This document shows, piece after piece, positions 10,888 through 20,814 of a DNA stretch of 64,000 bases. The notes beneath the pieces were generated by a model. That model saw nothing but the letters and a program-made list of their open reading frames with translations, made no database searches and was not told where the DNA came from. Position 1 is the first letter of the stretch, and every line of letters begins with the position of its first letter. Location: NCBI RefSeq assembly GCF_905171765.1, contig NC_053392.1, forward strand, positions 411,484,299-411,548,298. Reading direction: 5' to 3'. The stretch is from Bufo bufo. Taxonomy: Eukaryota; Chordata; Amphibia; Anura; Bufonidae. The position numbers and the translations under genes are program-made.

Positions 10888-11390
10888 TATATAAATGTTA
10901 AAAAGTGAGGGGGGAGTTGCAGATAGCGATGAGGAGAGAGCAAAGCTATTAAATATTTTTCTCTCCACTGTATTCACAGAAGAAAATAAACTGTCAGATG
11001 AAATGCAGAATGTAAAAGTAAATTCCCCATTAAAAGTACCCTATCTGACCCATGAAGAAGTACAGCATTGTCTTAAAAAGATTAAAATAGATTAAAATAG
11101 CCAGACCCTTATTTCTGATATTTAAGGACTTTATACTGACAGGGAGTGTTCCACAGGATTGGCGCATAGCAAATGTGGTGCCAATATTCAAAAAGGGTCC
11201 AAAACCAGAGCCCGGAAACTATAGGCCGGTAAGTTTAACATCTGTCATGGGTAAACTGTTTGAAGTTTTTCTAAGAGATGCTACCTTGGTGTACCTCAAT
11301 GAAAATAAGCAAAAAATGCCATATATGGTTTCATGAGGATCGGTCATATCAAACTAATTTAATCATCTTCTATGAGGAGGTAATTGCCGC

Positions 11391-12214
11391 CTGCCCTGAC
11401 CTATTGCTTGTTTCACTTTGCCTCTGCCTCATCCTTCGGTCCTGCACTGTTGGTCCTGGTCACGACTTGGCCTGCTGACTACGTCTGTTCCTCTGGTACC
11501 TCCTGGTCCTTCTGGACCAGCTGCCTCGTGTGACAATCCTCCTCAAGAGGTTGTCACAGTGTAACGGGAGGGGAGGAACACCAGAATGACAACCGAAGGA
11601 AAATGACCAGGAACTAGACCTCAAAGCTAGGGAAAGGGAAATGGTGAGCACCTAAGGAAACCCTAAACCTAGCCCTGGCTGCTGTCAGTATGAATAGCCC
11701 TGAAGGTAAGAATATTCATACAAAGTAAACCTAGGCCCTAGAAACCCTAAAAAGCCCTAGGATTAGTGACAGGATCTGAGACTACTGGTTTCTTCCCAGA
11801 TGAACAAACCAGCGTCTCCCTGAGGCCTAGTAAACAACAAGCAAATGGGAGTAACAAAATACCAAAAGAAGTACACTTACCTTCAATAGAAAATCGATGA
11901 GCAGGAACTCAGATGAGGACCACACACCAGCTCTTCCAATTCCAGGCAGAGAATATAACCGCATGGTATGAAGTGTGAGTCCAGACTAAATAGAGGAGCA
12001 GTAATGACCACAAGCTACACCTAAGACAAGAGGTGTGGTCATTACCAACAACAACACTGCAACAAGTGAAAACTGATAGGCTGTCAGATAACCTAACGTG
12101 CATCCAGTCTCTCAGATCTTCTAACCTCTGTCACTGGAGGGACAGTGACAGTGGTAGCGACTTGGTGTTCCTCTTGGGAAAGTCTATCTCCACCATTAGG
12201 GGTCAAACATCAAG
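11391..12214. other. Unassigned repeat-like stretch
   Basis: No coding region recognised. It contains an 8-bp-stem hairpin near 12128-12152 (TGTCACTG...CAGTGACA) and a GTTGTCACAGTG motif near 11550. It could include part of an LTR, but no paired copy is present in the window. Confidence 0.25.
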
Positions 12215-12594
12215 CGTTATATCCACAACGTCGAAACCACCTTACTAACTTGGAAACACTTCAACATATCTTTTGTGGGCAAAGCTAACTTTCTTAAATT
12301 GTTTGAGTTCCCGACGTTGCTTTATGTATTGCAGTCACTGCCGATATATCTTCGCCCTCAAGATGAGAAACAAATCAATTATCTGTAGAGATCCTACATA
12401 TGGGGAGGGGGAGAGCCAAAATCCCACATCACATCCTTTACCAGCCTAAATTGAATGGGGGCCTTAATTTTCCCAACATCCGCTTATATAACCTAGCAGT
12501 GGTGGCCAGGTATATAGCTAACTGGACAAAGGGATAATTTTTCTACACCAATGTCGCAATAGATAAAGGCTTCACCCGGGAGCGAATTGGGAAC
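12215..12594 (+). pseudogene. L1/Tx1-type LINE fragment (C-terminal RT region)
   Basis: The plus strand reads WKHFNISFVGKANFLKLFEF, then LLYVLQSLPIYL, a stop, and YIWGGGRAKIPHHILYQPK followed by GGLNFPNIRLYNLAVVARYI. These match the post-catalytic thumb region of L1/Tx1 reverse transcriptases. In-frame stops show it is dead. The fragment is cut at the TTAA at 12595 by the piggyBac insertion. Confidence 0.7.
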
Positions 12595-12654
12595 TTAACC
12601 CCTTAAGGACACATGACGTACCGGTACGGCATGTTTCCCGAGTCCTTAAGGACA

Positions 12655-12676
12655 CATGACGTACCGGTACGTCATG
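12655..12676. repeat. 22-bp perfect palindrome in the left piggyBac end
   Basis: Self-complementary sequence centred on CCGG, with outer arms CATGACGTA and TACGTCATG. A shortened copy lies just before it at 12613-12627. The same palindrome recurs at the right end (18966-18987). It may be a transposase-binding site; that is inference. Confidence 0.8.
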
Positions 12677-12720
12677 GGTTTAAAACGCGTTTGCGGCGCG
12701 GCGTGGGTTAATCGGAACAG

Positions 12721-12750
12721 GATGCCCGCTGAAATCATTCAGCGGGCATC
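12721..12750. repeat. 30-bp hairpin, left piggyBac end
   Basis: Arms GATGCCCGCTGA and TCAGCGGGCATC around AATCAT. The equivalent hairpin at the right end (18849-18878) has different arm sequence but still pairs. Confidence 0.75.
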
Positions 12751-13084
12751 CTGTCACAACGCCGGGGGGGGGTCATGTGACCCCCGTATTGGCGATCGCA
12801 GCAAACCGCAGGTCAATTCAGTTTGCAGCGCTTCCTGCAGTTTCTGATCAGAAACTTTAAAATGCCCAAAAAAAGATTTTTTCACCCCCCTGCACCCCTG
12901 AATTATTTTATGCCGGCGGGTAGTGCGGGCGAGGGGGGGGTTGCAGGCGGTGCGGCAGGCAGGATCGCTATTCCCCGCCCGCCTCCTCTTGAATATTCAT
13001 TGGCGTCCAGTGGGTATAACAGTGTCAGCACATTTCTGACACTCTGGTATAAACGGCTGACATCTGTGCTGTGATGTCAGCCGT

Positions 13085-13136
13085 TTAACCCTTTCCATAC
13101 CGCGGTCCGTACGGACCGCTGTATGGAAGAGGTTAA
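13085..13136. repeat. TTAA-bounded 52-bp palindrome
   Basis: An almost complete inverted repeat (GCGGTCCGT / ACGGACCGC at the centre, CCATAC / GTATGG outward) flanked by TTAACC and GGTTAA. It resembles the two ends of a TTAA-targeting element brought together, or one end of another piggyBac family. Confidence 0.5.
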
Positions 13137-14036
13137 CAGTCAGGGAGCTCCCTCCCTCTCCCATCGGGGGGCTGCTGTGCCTTTGCAGCCCCCAGACAGT
13201 ATGGTGTCACAGAGGGAGGGAGCCCCCCTCCTTCCCCTTCCGCTCAGTTGTGGCAGACGGTGAAGGTTCCCATGGCAACAGGACGCCTTCTCAGGCATCC
13301 TGCTGTCCATGGTGCTGAACAGATCTGTGCTAAAGGCATCGATCTGTTCAGACAAAGTGTAAGTAAAATACAGTACAATACACTATATAGTGTACTGTAC
13401 TGTATTATACAGACATCAGACCCACTGAATCTTCAAGAACCAAGTGGGTTTGGGTCAAAAAAAAATTTTTTAAAAAGGGAAAAAAGTAAAGATAAAAAAA
13501 ACATATTTATCACTGGATAAAAATAAAAAAAATAAAAATACACTACACATATTAGGTATCGCCGCGTCCGTAACGACCTGATCTATAAAACGGTCATGTT
13601 ACTTTCCCCGCACGGTGAACACCATGAAAATAAAAAAAATAAAAACTATGAGAAAATTTTAATTTTGCCCACCTTACTTCCCAAAAAAGGTAATAAAAGT
13701 GATCAAAAAAGTTGCATGTATGCCAAAATAGTACCAATCAAACCGTCACCTCATCCTGCAAAAAATGAGCCCCTACATGAAACAATGGCCCAAAAAAAAA
13801 AAAAAACTATGGGTCTCAGACTATGGAGACACTATAACATGATTTTTTTGGGGTTTCAAAAATTATATTATTGTGTAAAACTTACATAAATAAAATAAAA
13901 AGTATACATATTAGGTATCGCCGCATCCGTATCGACCGGCTCTATAAAAATATCACATGACCTAACCCCTCAGGTGAACACCGTAAAAAAATAAAAATAA
14001 AAACATCATCTTACGTCACAAAAAGATGAGAGCTTA

Positions 14037-14078
14037 GCCACTGAGGAAGGGCAGTGAAGTCCCCGAAACGCGTCTGGC
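14037..14078 (+). ncRNA. Hammerhead ribozyme candidate (type I, minimal helix III)
   Basis: Read in order: helix I strand GCCA (14037-14040), core CTGAGGA (14041-14047), helix II GGG/CCC (14049-14051 with 14061-14063) closing a 9-nt loop, then GAAA (14065-14068), a 2-bp helix III (AC/GT) with a GC loop, cleavage triplet GTC ending at 14074, and helix I strand TGGC (14075-14078) that pairs with GCCA. All invariant core bases are present. The pair next to the core in helix II is A-C rather than the usual G-C, which may weaken activity. Hammerheads of this minimal form are known in Penelope-like elements. Predicted cleavage is after 14074. Confidence 0.6.
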
Positions 14079-14770
14079 GTTAAATCCCTGTCCCGAGTAT
14101 TAATCCGGATATGATCAAGACCATCTGAACTATTTTTCAAATTTGGAGCGCTCCATTTTTCTCCTTCTGCTGCGAGCACTATTGCATTGGATATCGGAAC
14201 AAAGCTGCCAAGTCCCGCGATATCTCTGGAGGAACACGTGATCTACAACAGAGAGCGAGGATGCCGGAAGCAAGTGCAGCAGCGTGGTGTGGAAGGCTGG
14301 TGAGCGAGAGTGCCGGACACTTGGAGATACCGGTAAGCAACATCTCTCCACAGCATTTGACCACTTTGCATAATCTAACTACGGTGAGGGAATACCGAAC
14401 GCTATATTTGGCGGACTTTGTGGATATCGAGATCTGAATACACAGACTCGAAAAGAGTAATCATTATCCGGATGCCTATTGCCTGGATTTAAAGGAACAT
14501 TGTCCCAAATTGGCAAATCCTATAAGCGGACATTGCAATTATATTCAGTCATCAGGACGGGTTAAGCTATATATCTAGGACTCATAGACAAGTGGATTGT
14601 CGATTTGATTTGATTTTATACTTTTTAGGGGGATATTTTATGTATTAACTCTTGTATACAGAGAGATGTTTTATCATGTTGCTATAATTCGTGTTATTAT
14701 ATGCTAATAAATGCCGATGTTGTGACCCACATAGTGAGTGCCAGTCCCTTATATACATTTTTTTCAAGAC
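14041..14770 (+). mobile_element. Penelope-type terminal module nested in the piggyBac
   Basis: It begins at the hammerhead and ends near a cluster with AATAAA (14706-14711) and GAGTGCCAGTCCC (14735-14747). The module at 4089-5162 has the same order of landmarks, and the short foldback at 59110-59371 ends GAGTGCTGGTCC. No ORF. The exact ends and target duplication are not resolved. Confidence 0.5.
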
Positions 14771-15469
14771 TGTATCTTTATTGCCCTGACTCTGCAGTTT
14801 ACAGAAACACCCAATATGTGGCCGTAAACTACTGTACGGCCACGCAGCGGGGCGTAGAGTGAAAGGTGCGCCGTTTGGTATTTGGAGGGCTGATTTTTAT
14901 GGACCGGGTTATTTACACCGTCTCCTGTTTCAACCCCCCTGATGCACCCCTGGAGTAGAAACTCCCTAAAAGTGACCCCATTTTGGAAACTACGGGATAA
15001 GGTGGCATTTTTTGGGGGACTATTTTTAGGGTAAATATGATTTTTGGTTGCTCTATATTACATTTTTGTGAGGCAAGGTTACCAAAAATTGAAATTCTGA
15101 AATTTCATCTCCATTTGCCATTAACTGTTGAGGAACACCTAAAGGGTTAATAAAGTTTGTATAATCACTTTTATGGAGTTTTTACTCTAGGGGGGCATCA
15201 GGGGGGCATCAGGGGGACTTCAAAAGGGACATGGTGTCAATAAAAAAGGCCATCAAAATTGGCCTTCCAGAAACCATGTCGGTCCTTTCCTTTTGCGGCC
15301 TCCCTTTTACTGATACAGCAGTTTACGACCACAAATGTGGCATTTCTGTAAACTGCAGTATCAGCGTAATAAATATTAACTTTTGTTTGGTTGTTAACCC
15401 TTGTTTTGTTACCTGAAAAAACGGATTGAAATGGAAAAGTGCCACAAATTGCGTTTTTGGCACCGTTTT

Positions 15470-16110
15470 TTTTTTTTGACCGTGTTAATCTGGGGGGTTA
15501 GGTCATGGGGTATTTTTATAGAGGAGATTCTTACGGACGCGGCAATACCTAATAAGTCTAGTGTCATTTTATTTTTATTTTTTTATCCGATTATCTTATG
15601 TGGGGGCTAATTTTTTGCGGGACGAGCGGACGGTTTTATTGGCACTATTTTGGGGGCTATATGACTTTTTGATCGCTTGCTATTAAACATTAGGACATGG
15701 GATATTTTTATAGAGGAGATTCTTACGGACGCGGCGATACCTAATAAGTCTACTTTTTTTTTACAATTATTTAGGTTTTTGACTATATTATCCTTTTTGA
15801 TACAAAATTTAATTTTAATTTTAATTTCTAAAGTCTAGGTGTCATTTATTTTTATTTTTTTTCTCCGATTGTCTTATGTGGGGGCTCATTTTTGGCGGGA
15901 CAAGCGGACGGTTTTATTGGCACTATTTTGGGGGCTATATGACTTTTTGATCGCTTGCTATTAAATTTTTTGTTATGTTTGGTGACCCAAAAATAATTTT
16001 TTTGCACCTTTTTTGACCGTGTTAATCTGGGGGGTTAGGTCATGGGGTATTTTTATAGAGGAGATTATTACCGACGCGGCAATACCTAATATGTCATTTT
16101 TTTGGGTGTC
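15470..16110. repeat. Repeated AT-rich piggyBac interior units
   Basis: The block from TTAATCTGGGGGGTTAGGTC through TTTTTATAGAGGAGATT and GACGCGGC to CAATACCTAATA is present near 15480 and 16018, with a partial copy near 15690. A second block (GACGAGCGGACGG...TTGGGGGCTATATG) is present near 15620 and 15900. An inverted partner (GGTATCGCCGCGTCCGTAA) occurs at 13555. These look like internal duplications of a noncoding MITE-like interior. Confidence 0.7.
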
Positions 16111-16166
16111 TCAAGTCTGAGAACCAGTTTTTTTATCCGATGTCAGTGCTAAATTGGGATATAAAT

Positions 16167-17990
16167 TTAGTACTCCATGGAAGTGTGATACTCCCTGAAG
16201 CAACCAATAATGCAGAGGCCCGGATGATCGGGGCACGTGTCACATTGAGTAGTGGTGTCCTTCCGTATCCCCCTCCTGTGACACACTCTGCACCTTTTTT
16301 GGGTTCGTCCCTTCTTTCCAGTATGGGGGACCACACCTGGAAAGTGTTGGCCAGGGACGATGCGGGCGCCTACAGTTCCCGAGGTACTCCGGCCTGCTCT
16401 TTCCCGGTCCGAAAAGATCAGGGCCATGAGGGCTGCCTCATAGAACTGCCGTGCCGCCAGATCCACATTCGCTTGTGGGACTGTGCTGCCAGCGCTTCGG
16501 GATAGTACAAAAGAGTTGTACATGGCAACCTGTACCAAGTAGACCGCAACTTTTTTGTACCATGCCCGGGTTTTGCGCATGGCGTTATATGGCTTGAGGA
16601 CTTGATCAGAGAGATCAACTCCTCCCATATACCGATTGTAGGCGATGATACAATCGGGCTTGAGGACCGTTGCCGCGGTACCTCGCACAGGGACAGGGGT
16701 GATGCCGTTACCATGACTTGTGGACAGCATAAGGACATCCCTTTTGTCCTTATACCTGACCAGCAACAGGTTTCCAGTGGTAAGGGCACGGGTCTCACCC
16801 CTGGGGATAGGTACCTGGAGGGGGAGGGCAGGAAGGCCGCGTTGATTTTTCCGCACGGTCCCACAAGCGAACGTGGATCTGGCGGCAAGGGACTGGAACA
16901 AGGGGATACTGGTATAAAAGTTATCCACGTACAGGTGGTAACCCTTATCCAGCAGTGGGTGCATAAGGTCCCACACAATTTTCCCCCCGGTAACACCCAG
17001 AGTGGGGGGACATTCTGGGGGTTGAATCCGGGAATCTCGCCCCTCGTATACACAAAATTTGTAAGTGTACCCTGAGGTACTCTCACAAATTTTGTATAGC
17101 TTCACGCCATACCTTGCCCGCTTGGAGGGCACATACTGGCGGAAAATGAGTCTCCCCTTGAACGCAATGAGAGACTCATCAACCGCGACCTCCCTTCCAG
17201 GTACATAGGCCTCCATGAATTTGGCCCCAAAGTGATTGATGACTGGCCGTATCTTATACAGACGGTCATGGGCAGGATCACCTCGGGGGGGACATGCTGC
17301 ATTATCGGAATAATGCAGACATTTCCGGATGGCCTTAAACCGGGAGCGTGTCATGGCCGTACTGTAAAGTGGGGACTGGTATAGGACGTCCCCACTCCAG
17401 TACAGCCTGACACTGGGTTTCTTGACCAGGCCCATATGCAGCACAAGGCCCCAAAATGTCCTCATTTCGGCTGCACTGACCGGCGTCCAGCCACCGGGCC
17501 TGGCCAAAAAGGAGCCCGGGTGTTGAGCGACGAACTGTTGGGCGTACAGATTCGTCTGCTCCACCATCAGATTTACCAGTGGGTCACTGAAAAAATGACA
17601 AAAAAAGTCATATTCAGTGTAGCCCACTGTGGAAATCTGGATTCCTGATTGGCCTACAAAATCAGGAATCACGGGCTCGTATCGCTCTGGGCTACACCAG
17701 ACAAGTTCACCGGCAGGGTGCTCCGGTGGATTTAACTGGTGGGCAGGGAAACCAGTACGAGTCCCAGAACTGCTCGTACTAGGCTGGGCCACAGGGTCCC
17801 TAACATCGCGGTCCCCTTGCTCCGCCTGGCGGCGTCTCCGCCGCCTTGGGGGCTCATCATCATCGCTAGATGATGAGGGGGACGCGGATGATAACAGGAA
17901 TGTTTGGTCATCCTCGTCCTCACTGGGACTCTCGGAGTCGGAGGCAAGCTGGGCGTATGCCTCCTCGGCCGAGAACGTCCGGCGGGCCAT
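16167..17990 (-). CDS. piggyBac transposase, intact
   Basis: A 607-residue cut-and-paste transposase of the DDE_Tnp_1_7 family that excises and inserts at TTAA. The N-terminus (MARRTFSAEEAYAQLASDSE) is acidic and Ser-rich, followed by a basic RRRRRRQ patch. The catalytic Asp residues are visible as EVAVDESLIAFKGRL, YLYVDN-type (YHLYVDNFYTS) and NRYMGGVDLSDQ, in the expected order. The C-terminus is a Cys-rich zinc-binding domain (KRCRVCHRRGIRKDTTTQCD, then a CPDHPGLC...C tail). Length is normal and there are no stops or frameshifts, so this copy is young or maintained. The start at 17990 is the first Met of the frame. It sits in the 12599-19008 element, about 1 kb from its right end. Confidence 0.93.
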   Translation of the reverse strand: MARRTFSAEEAYAQLASDSESPSEDEDDQTFLLSSASPSSSSDDDEPPRRRRRRQAEQGDRDVRDPVAQPSTSSSGTRTGFPAHQLNPPEHPAGELVWCSPERYEPVIPDFVGQSGIQISTVGYTEYDFFCHFFSDPLVNLMVEQTNLYAQQFVAQHPGSFLARPGGWTPVSAAEMRTFWGLVLHMGLVKKPSVRLYWSGDVLYQSPLYSTAMTRSRFKAIRKCLHYSDNAACPPRGDPAHDRLYKIRPVINHFGAKFMEAYVPGREVAVDESLIAFKGRLIFRQYVPSKRARYGVKLYKICESTSGYTYKFCVYEGRDSRIQPPECPPTLGVTGGKIVWDLMHPLLDKGYHLYVDNFYTSIPLFQSLAARSTFACGTVRKNQRGLPALPLQVPIPRGETRALTTGNLLLVRYKDKRDVLMLSTSHGNGITPVPVRGTAATVLKPDCIIAYNRYMGGVDLSDQVLKPYNAMRKTRAWYKKVAVYLVQVAMYNSFVLSRSAGSTVPQANVDLAARQFYEAALMALIFSDRERAGRSTSGTVGARIVPGQHFPGVVPHTGKKGRTQKRCRVCHRRGIRKDTTTQCDTCPDHPGLCIIGCFREYHTSMEY

Positions 17991-18848
17991 AGGGGAGTGT
18001 GTATCTGCATGTATATGTGCATGTGTGGAAATCTTTATTTTGTGTGCGTGTGTGTGGGGGCATGGGTGTTCACGAACTCACCCTAAAACTAACAGAAAAA
18101 AAAAAAAAAGACTAACTAAAAAAATGCCCAAAAATGTGAAAAATAAAATTCAAAACCGCTGATCAACCGTCTGAAGTTGATCAGCGGTGGGGTGTGCGAT
18201 GCGTTAACAGTGGCCGAACGCTAAGAGTGCTGGCCACAGTCAGCGTACACAAAAAAAAGAATCCTGCATTCCAAAAAAGTGGGGGGGGAGGGGGCAAGCG
18301 GCAGCACCCCTGTGGGGTCTAGGGTCACACAGCTGTGCTGTGGACACCAGACACCCTAACTAGGGTGATGCAATGAAAAGTTCACAAACTAACTTTCCCT
18401 TTTTTTTCCCTGCCTAACCCAAACTTTCCCTATGCTGTCCCTATGTACCTGATGGGGTGCTAGGGGCACAGATCGGGTCCTGGGGGCACAGATCGGGTGC
18501 TGGCAGCGATGGCGGACACACGTGCAGGCAGCTCCTCTCTCCTCGGCTCCGGAACACAAAAGGAGGAGGAGAGGAGCGCCTGCCTCTTTTGAATCTGCCG
18601 CCGGACCGCCCACAGACCAATCAGAAGCGATCCTGAGTGAGTGGTGATGTCACCATCACCACTCAGGATCGCTGGATGGTGATTGGTGGGGTGAAATCAC
18701 ACCACCATCACCATCCTGTTCCGGGTTATCGGGTCTTCAGAGACCCGAATAACCCAGAAACGCAGAAAACCGCAGGTCTGAATTGACCTGCGGTTTTCTG
18801 CGATCGCCGACATGGGGGGTCACAGGACCCCCCGGCGCATTTGCCCCA

Positions 18849-18878
18849 GGTGCCTGCTCAATGATTTGAGCAGGCACC
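18849..18878. repeat. 30-bp hairpin, right piggyBac end
   Basis: Arms GGTGCCTGCTCA and TGAGCAGGCACC with a short spacer. It is the counterpart of 12721-12750 with substituted but still complementary arms. Confidence 0.75.
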
Positions 18879-18965
18879 GGGTTCCGATCACCGCCCGCCG
18901 CGCGGTGGTGATCGGAACCATACATGACGTACCGGTACATCATGTGTCCTTAAGTACCAGGACAT

Positions 18966-18987
18966 CATGACGTACCGGTACGTCATG
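18966..18987. repeat. 22-bp perfect palindrome in the right piggyBac end
   Basis: Identical to 12655-12676. A one-base variant lies inward at 18924-18945. Confidence 0.8.
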
Positions 18988-19012
18988 TGTCCTTAAGAGG
19001 TTAAGGGGTTAA

Positions 19013-19429
19013 AGTGGCCCTGGAAAAAAAAAAAAAAAAAAAGTGGCCCTATGTTGTAGGTGGGTTCAAACTGACAGAAGACAGGCCAAAACAAGTAGGC
19101 GGGGTCAACCGTAGTAGGCAAGGCCTGCAGTACTGTAATGCAGCGCAGAATAATGCCCCAGCAGAACCAAATACCACAGGACAGTACAAAATACTGCTGC
19201 TCTCGCCACAGTATTCAACTGTATCACCACCTTGAGGACAGTAATACAGTTGAGTTTAGGAAGTCACCTGCGGCCGTTAAGCATTAGATCGTGTACCTGG
19301 CCTGCAGCTTGAGTGGGCCCCCTGGCCCGATGGGAAATTTCCCTGTAAGGACTATGGCCAATCCGCCCCTGGCTTCTCCTCTCAGACCGCACTATTGAAT
19401 CTGATGCACTTGCCATTTACTGGACTATT
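19013..19429. other. Unassigned stretch with an A-run
   Basis: A run of about 20 A flanked by direct copies of AGTGGCCCT follows the piggyBac end. I see no gene. The GGGAAATTTCCCTGTAAGG stretch near 19340 looks like a dispersed repeat but I cannot name it. Confidence 0.3.
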
Positions 19430-19629
19430 TGATCGGTTGGCATTACGCTTTTTTTATGTACGGTGACAAAAAAAATTGCTTTTTTGGCAGTTTTTACTTT
19501 CTTTTTTTTATGGCATTCACCTTAGGTGGTAAATCATGTGATATTTTTATAGAGCAAGTTGTTATGGACACAGCAATACCTAATATGTCTATTATTTTTT
19601 TTTTATTTCGGTTTTACACAATAAGTTTT
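19430..19629. repeat. Copy of the piggyBac-interior repeat
   Basis: It shares GATCG.TTGGCATTA, the ATATTTTTATAGAG.A motif and GCAATACCTAATATGTCTA with 15470-16110, indicating a separate dispersed copy outside the TTAA-bounded element. Confidence 0.6.
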
Positions 19630-20294
19630 AAGGCCGATTTATTGGCCTGCATTTGTGGGAGGGGCTCTGCCCCGCTATTTAGGCTCATCTCCCCCTCCCC
19701 TGCATCCTACGTCTGATCATCACAGATCGTGGCCATATCCGTGTGCGTCTGGACTAGTTGCCTTACTGCTCCGAAGTCTACACCGTGCGCTGAGTCTACC
19801 CCGTTCGCCCACCTCTCAGGTAAGATGCCGTTGCTCAGTCAGCGGCCCCCGTTGCTTAAAGTCCGGTCGACGGCGCCGGCTCCCCAAAGTAAGGGGGAGT
19901 CACACTGCACCGGAGCGAACTGCCTGGATGCATCGGCTCCCATGCGGCAGTATAGGCAGGGTGCAGGGACCAGCGTGGTACCGAACTCGTTCGCAAATGT
20001 CTGGCACGGGCCGCTGTGCCATTAGTGAGGCAGGGTATTGTTTAACTTACTTTCCGGTGTCCTCTCCCTGCTGGTGTCCTCTCCTGTTGCCGCCGGCCGC
20101 TTGCTCCAGGTCTCTCGGCATCCCAGGCTCGTTCCTGACCGGTTCCTGACCGGCCCCCGGTGGCCACAGTTGAGAATGCAGGACGGGGAGCTCACAAGAC
20201 AGTGTGTAGCAGGTTTTGAGATCAGCGCCCTCTGGTGGTCACTCCTGCTACTGCAGATGAAAGTGAAAAAAAAAAAAAAAAAACACATATATAC
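19630..20294 (+). repeat. Possible diverged Ngaro-type leader
   Basis: GCCTGCATTTGTGGGAGGGGC followed by CTATTTAGGC at 19646-19684 resembles the A repeat of the Ngaro elements (GCCTGCGTTTGTGGGAGGGG...CTATTTAG). The rest is GC-rich with no ORF I can name and ends in an A-rich run just before the next element. It may be a decayed relative's 5' end. Confidence 0.35.
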
Positions 20295-20391
20295 GTAGTC
20301 AAGGCTGAAGCTCAGCCTGCGTTTGTGGGAGGGGCGAAGGAGGCCTATTTAGTGCCGCCTCACGCTCCCATCACGGACGCCGCGCTCTCAC
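20295..20391 (+). repeat. Ngaro copy 1 A1 repeat
   Basis: 97-bp left terminal repeat starting GTAGTCAAGGCTGAAGC and ending ...GCGCTCTCAC. It matches A2 at 31516-31612 nearly base for base and diverges exactly after CTCTCAC. Confidence 0.9.
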
Positions 20392-20412
20392 GTGACGTCT
20401 CTTCACTTCCGG
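20389..20412 (+). promoter_or_regulatory. TATA-less promoter signature (CACGTG / TGACGTC / CACTTCCGG)
   Basis: An overlapping E-box and CRE-type site (CACGTGACGTC) followed by an ETS-type site (CACTTCCGG), the combination typical of TATA-less promoters. It begins at the A1 boundary, is conserved in copy 2 (31947-31970) and is absent from the A2 repeats, so it is positioned to start full-length RNA. Confidence 0.5.
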
Positions 20413-20814
20413 GTTCAGTGCCGACGCTGCCGCTCTACCTTCGCTGCTGCTCGTTCCTGCCTCCGGTCTGAATTTCTCTACCCTCCCGAACCGCGCTCCC
20501 CTGGCAAGCTAAGCGGCGCCTTGAGCTGCTCCCCATCCTGGGAGCCTCGGCGCCGCGCTCTTCAACGTTCCACGTGTCTGCATGCTGGCCCCAGCTCCCA
20601 CACTGGTCTCCAGGCAACGCCGACGCTCAGGTCCCCATCACTGGGAAACCCGATAGCCAGCATGATTTAGCATCCAGCACATTTATGCTCTGCCATAGCA
20701 CCTGCATCCAACCAACCCTGGTCACCCCTCTTGAGGTCACATGACCAAAACTCTTCACATACCATACTCTCAGTCTGGGCACACTTCATTCAGCCAATCC
20801 ATACCCAGCAATCC

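Larger units (their letters stand above)
9360..11390 (+). pseudogene. CR1-like LINE fragment (end of endonuclease, linker, N-terminal RT), split by a Tc1 element
   Basis: The plus frame up to 9942 includes LDLGLTNRPDRTTDVQVGGNLGNSQHKII, the end of a CR1-type endonuclease, then the basic Trp/Lys-rich linker (YIPYWNKRVRNKKKK, MWINRIVKKGIHDKKKALKS). After the Tc1 insertion (9945-10887) it resumes with EERAKLLNIFLSTVFTEEN. From about 11100 it shows RT N-terminal motifs (QDWRIANVVPIFKKG, PGNYRPVSLTSV). Stops and frameshifts begin around 11090. The 5' end and the RT catalytic half are missing. Confidence 0.75.
12599..19008 (-). mobile_element. piggyBac-type transposon, 6.4 kb, between TTAA sites
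   Basis: TTAA occurs at 12595-12598 and 19009-19012. The element starts CCCCTTAAGGACACATGACG and ends with the complementary ...AAGGGG, with related subterminal sequence for about 220 bp at both ends. Each end holds a 22-bp palindrome and a 30-bp hairpin. The right end has 8 extra bases (including another TTAA at 19001-19004) inside the terminal CCCC. It encodes an intact transposase on the minus strand (16167-17990). The left 3.5 kb is filled with AT-rich repeated sequence and a nested Penelope-type module (14041-14770), so internal insertions have lengthened it well beyond the usual 2-3 kb. Confidence 0.85.

Noticed and set aside
16418..17086. Overlapping frames on both strands inside the piggyBac transposase
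   Set aside because: They lack recognisable domains and are shadows of the 607-residue transposase.
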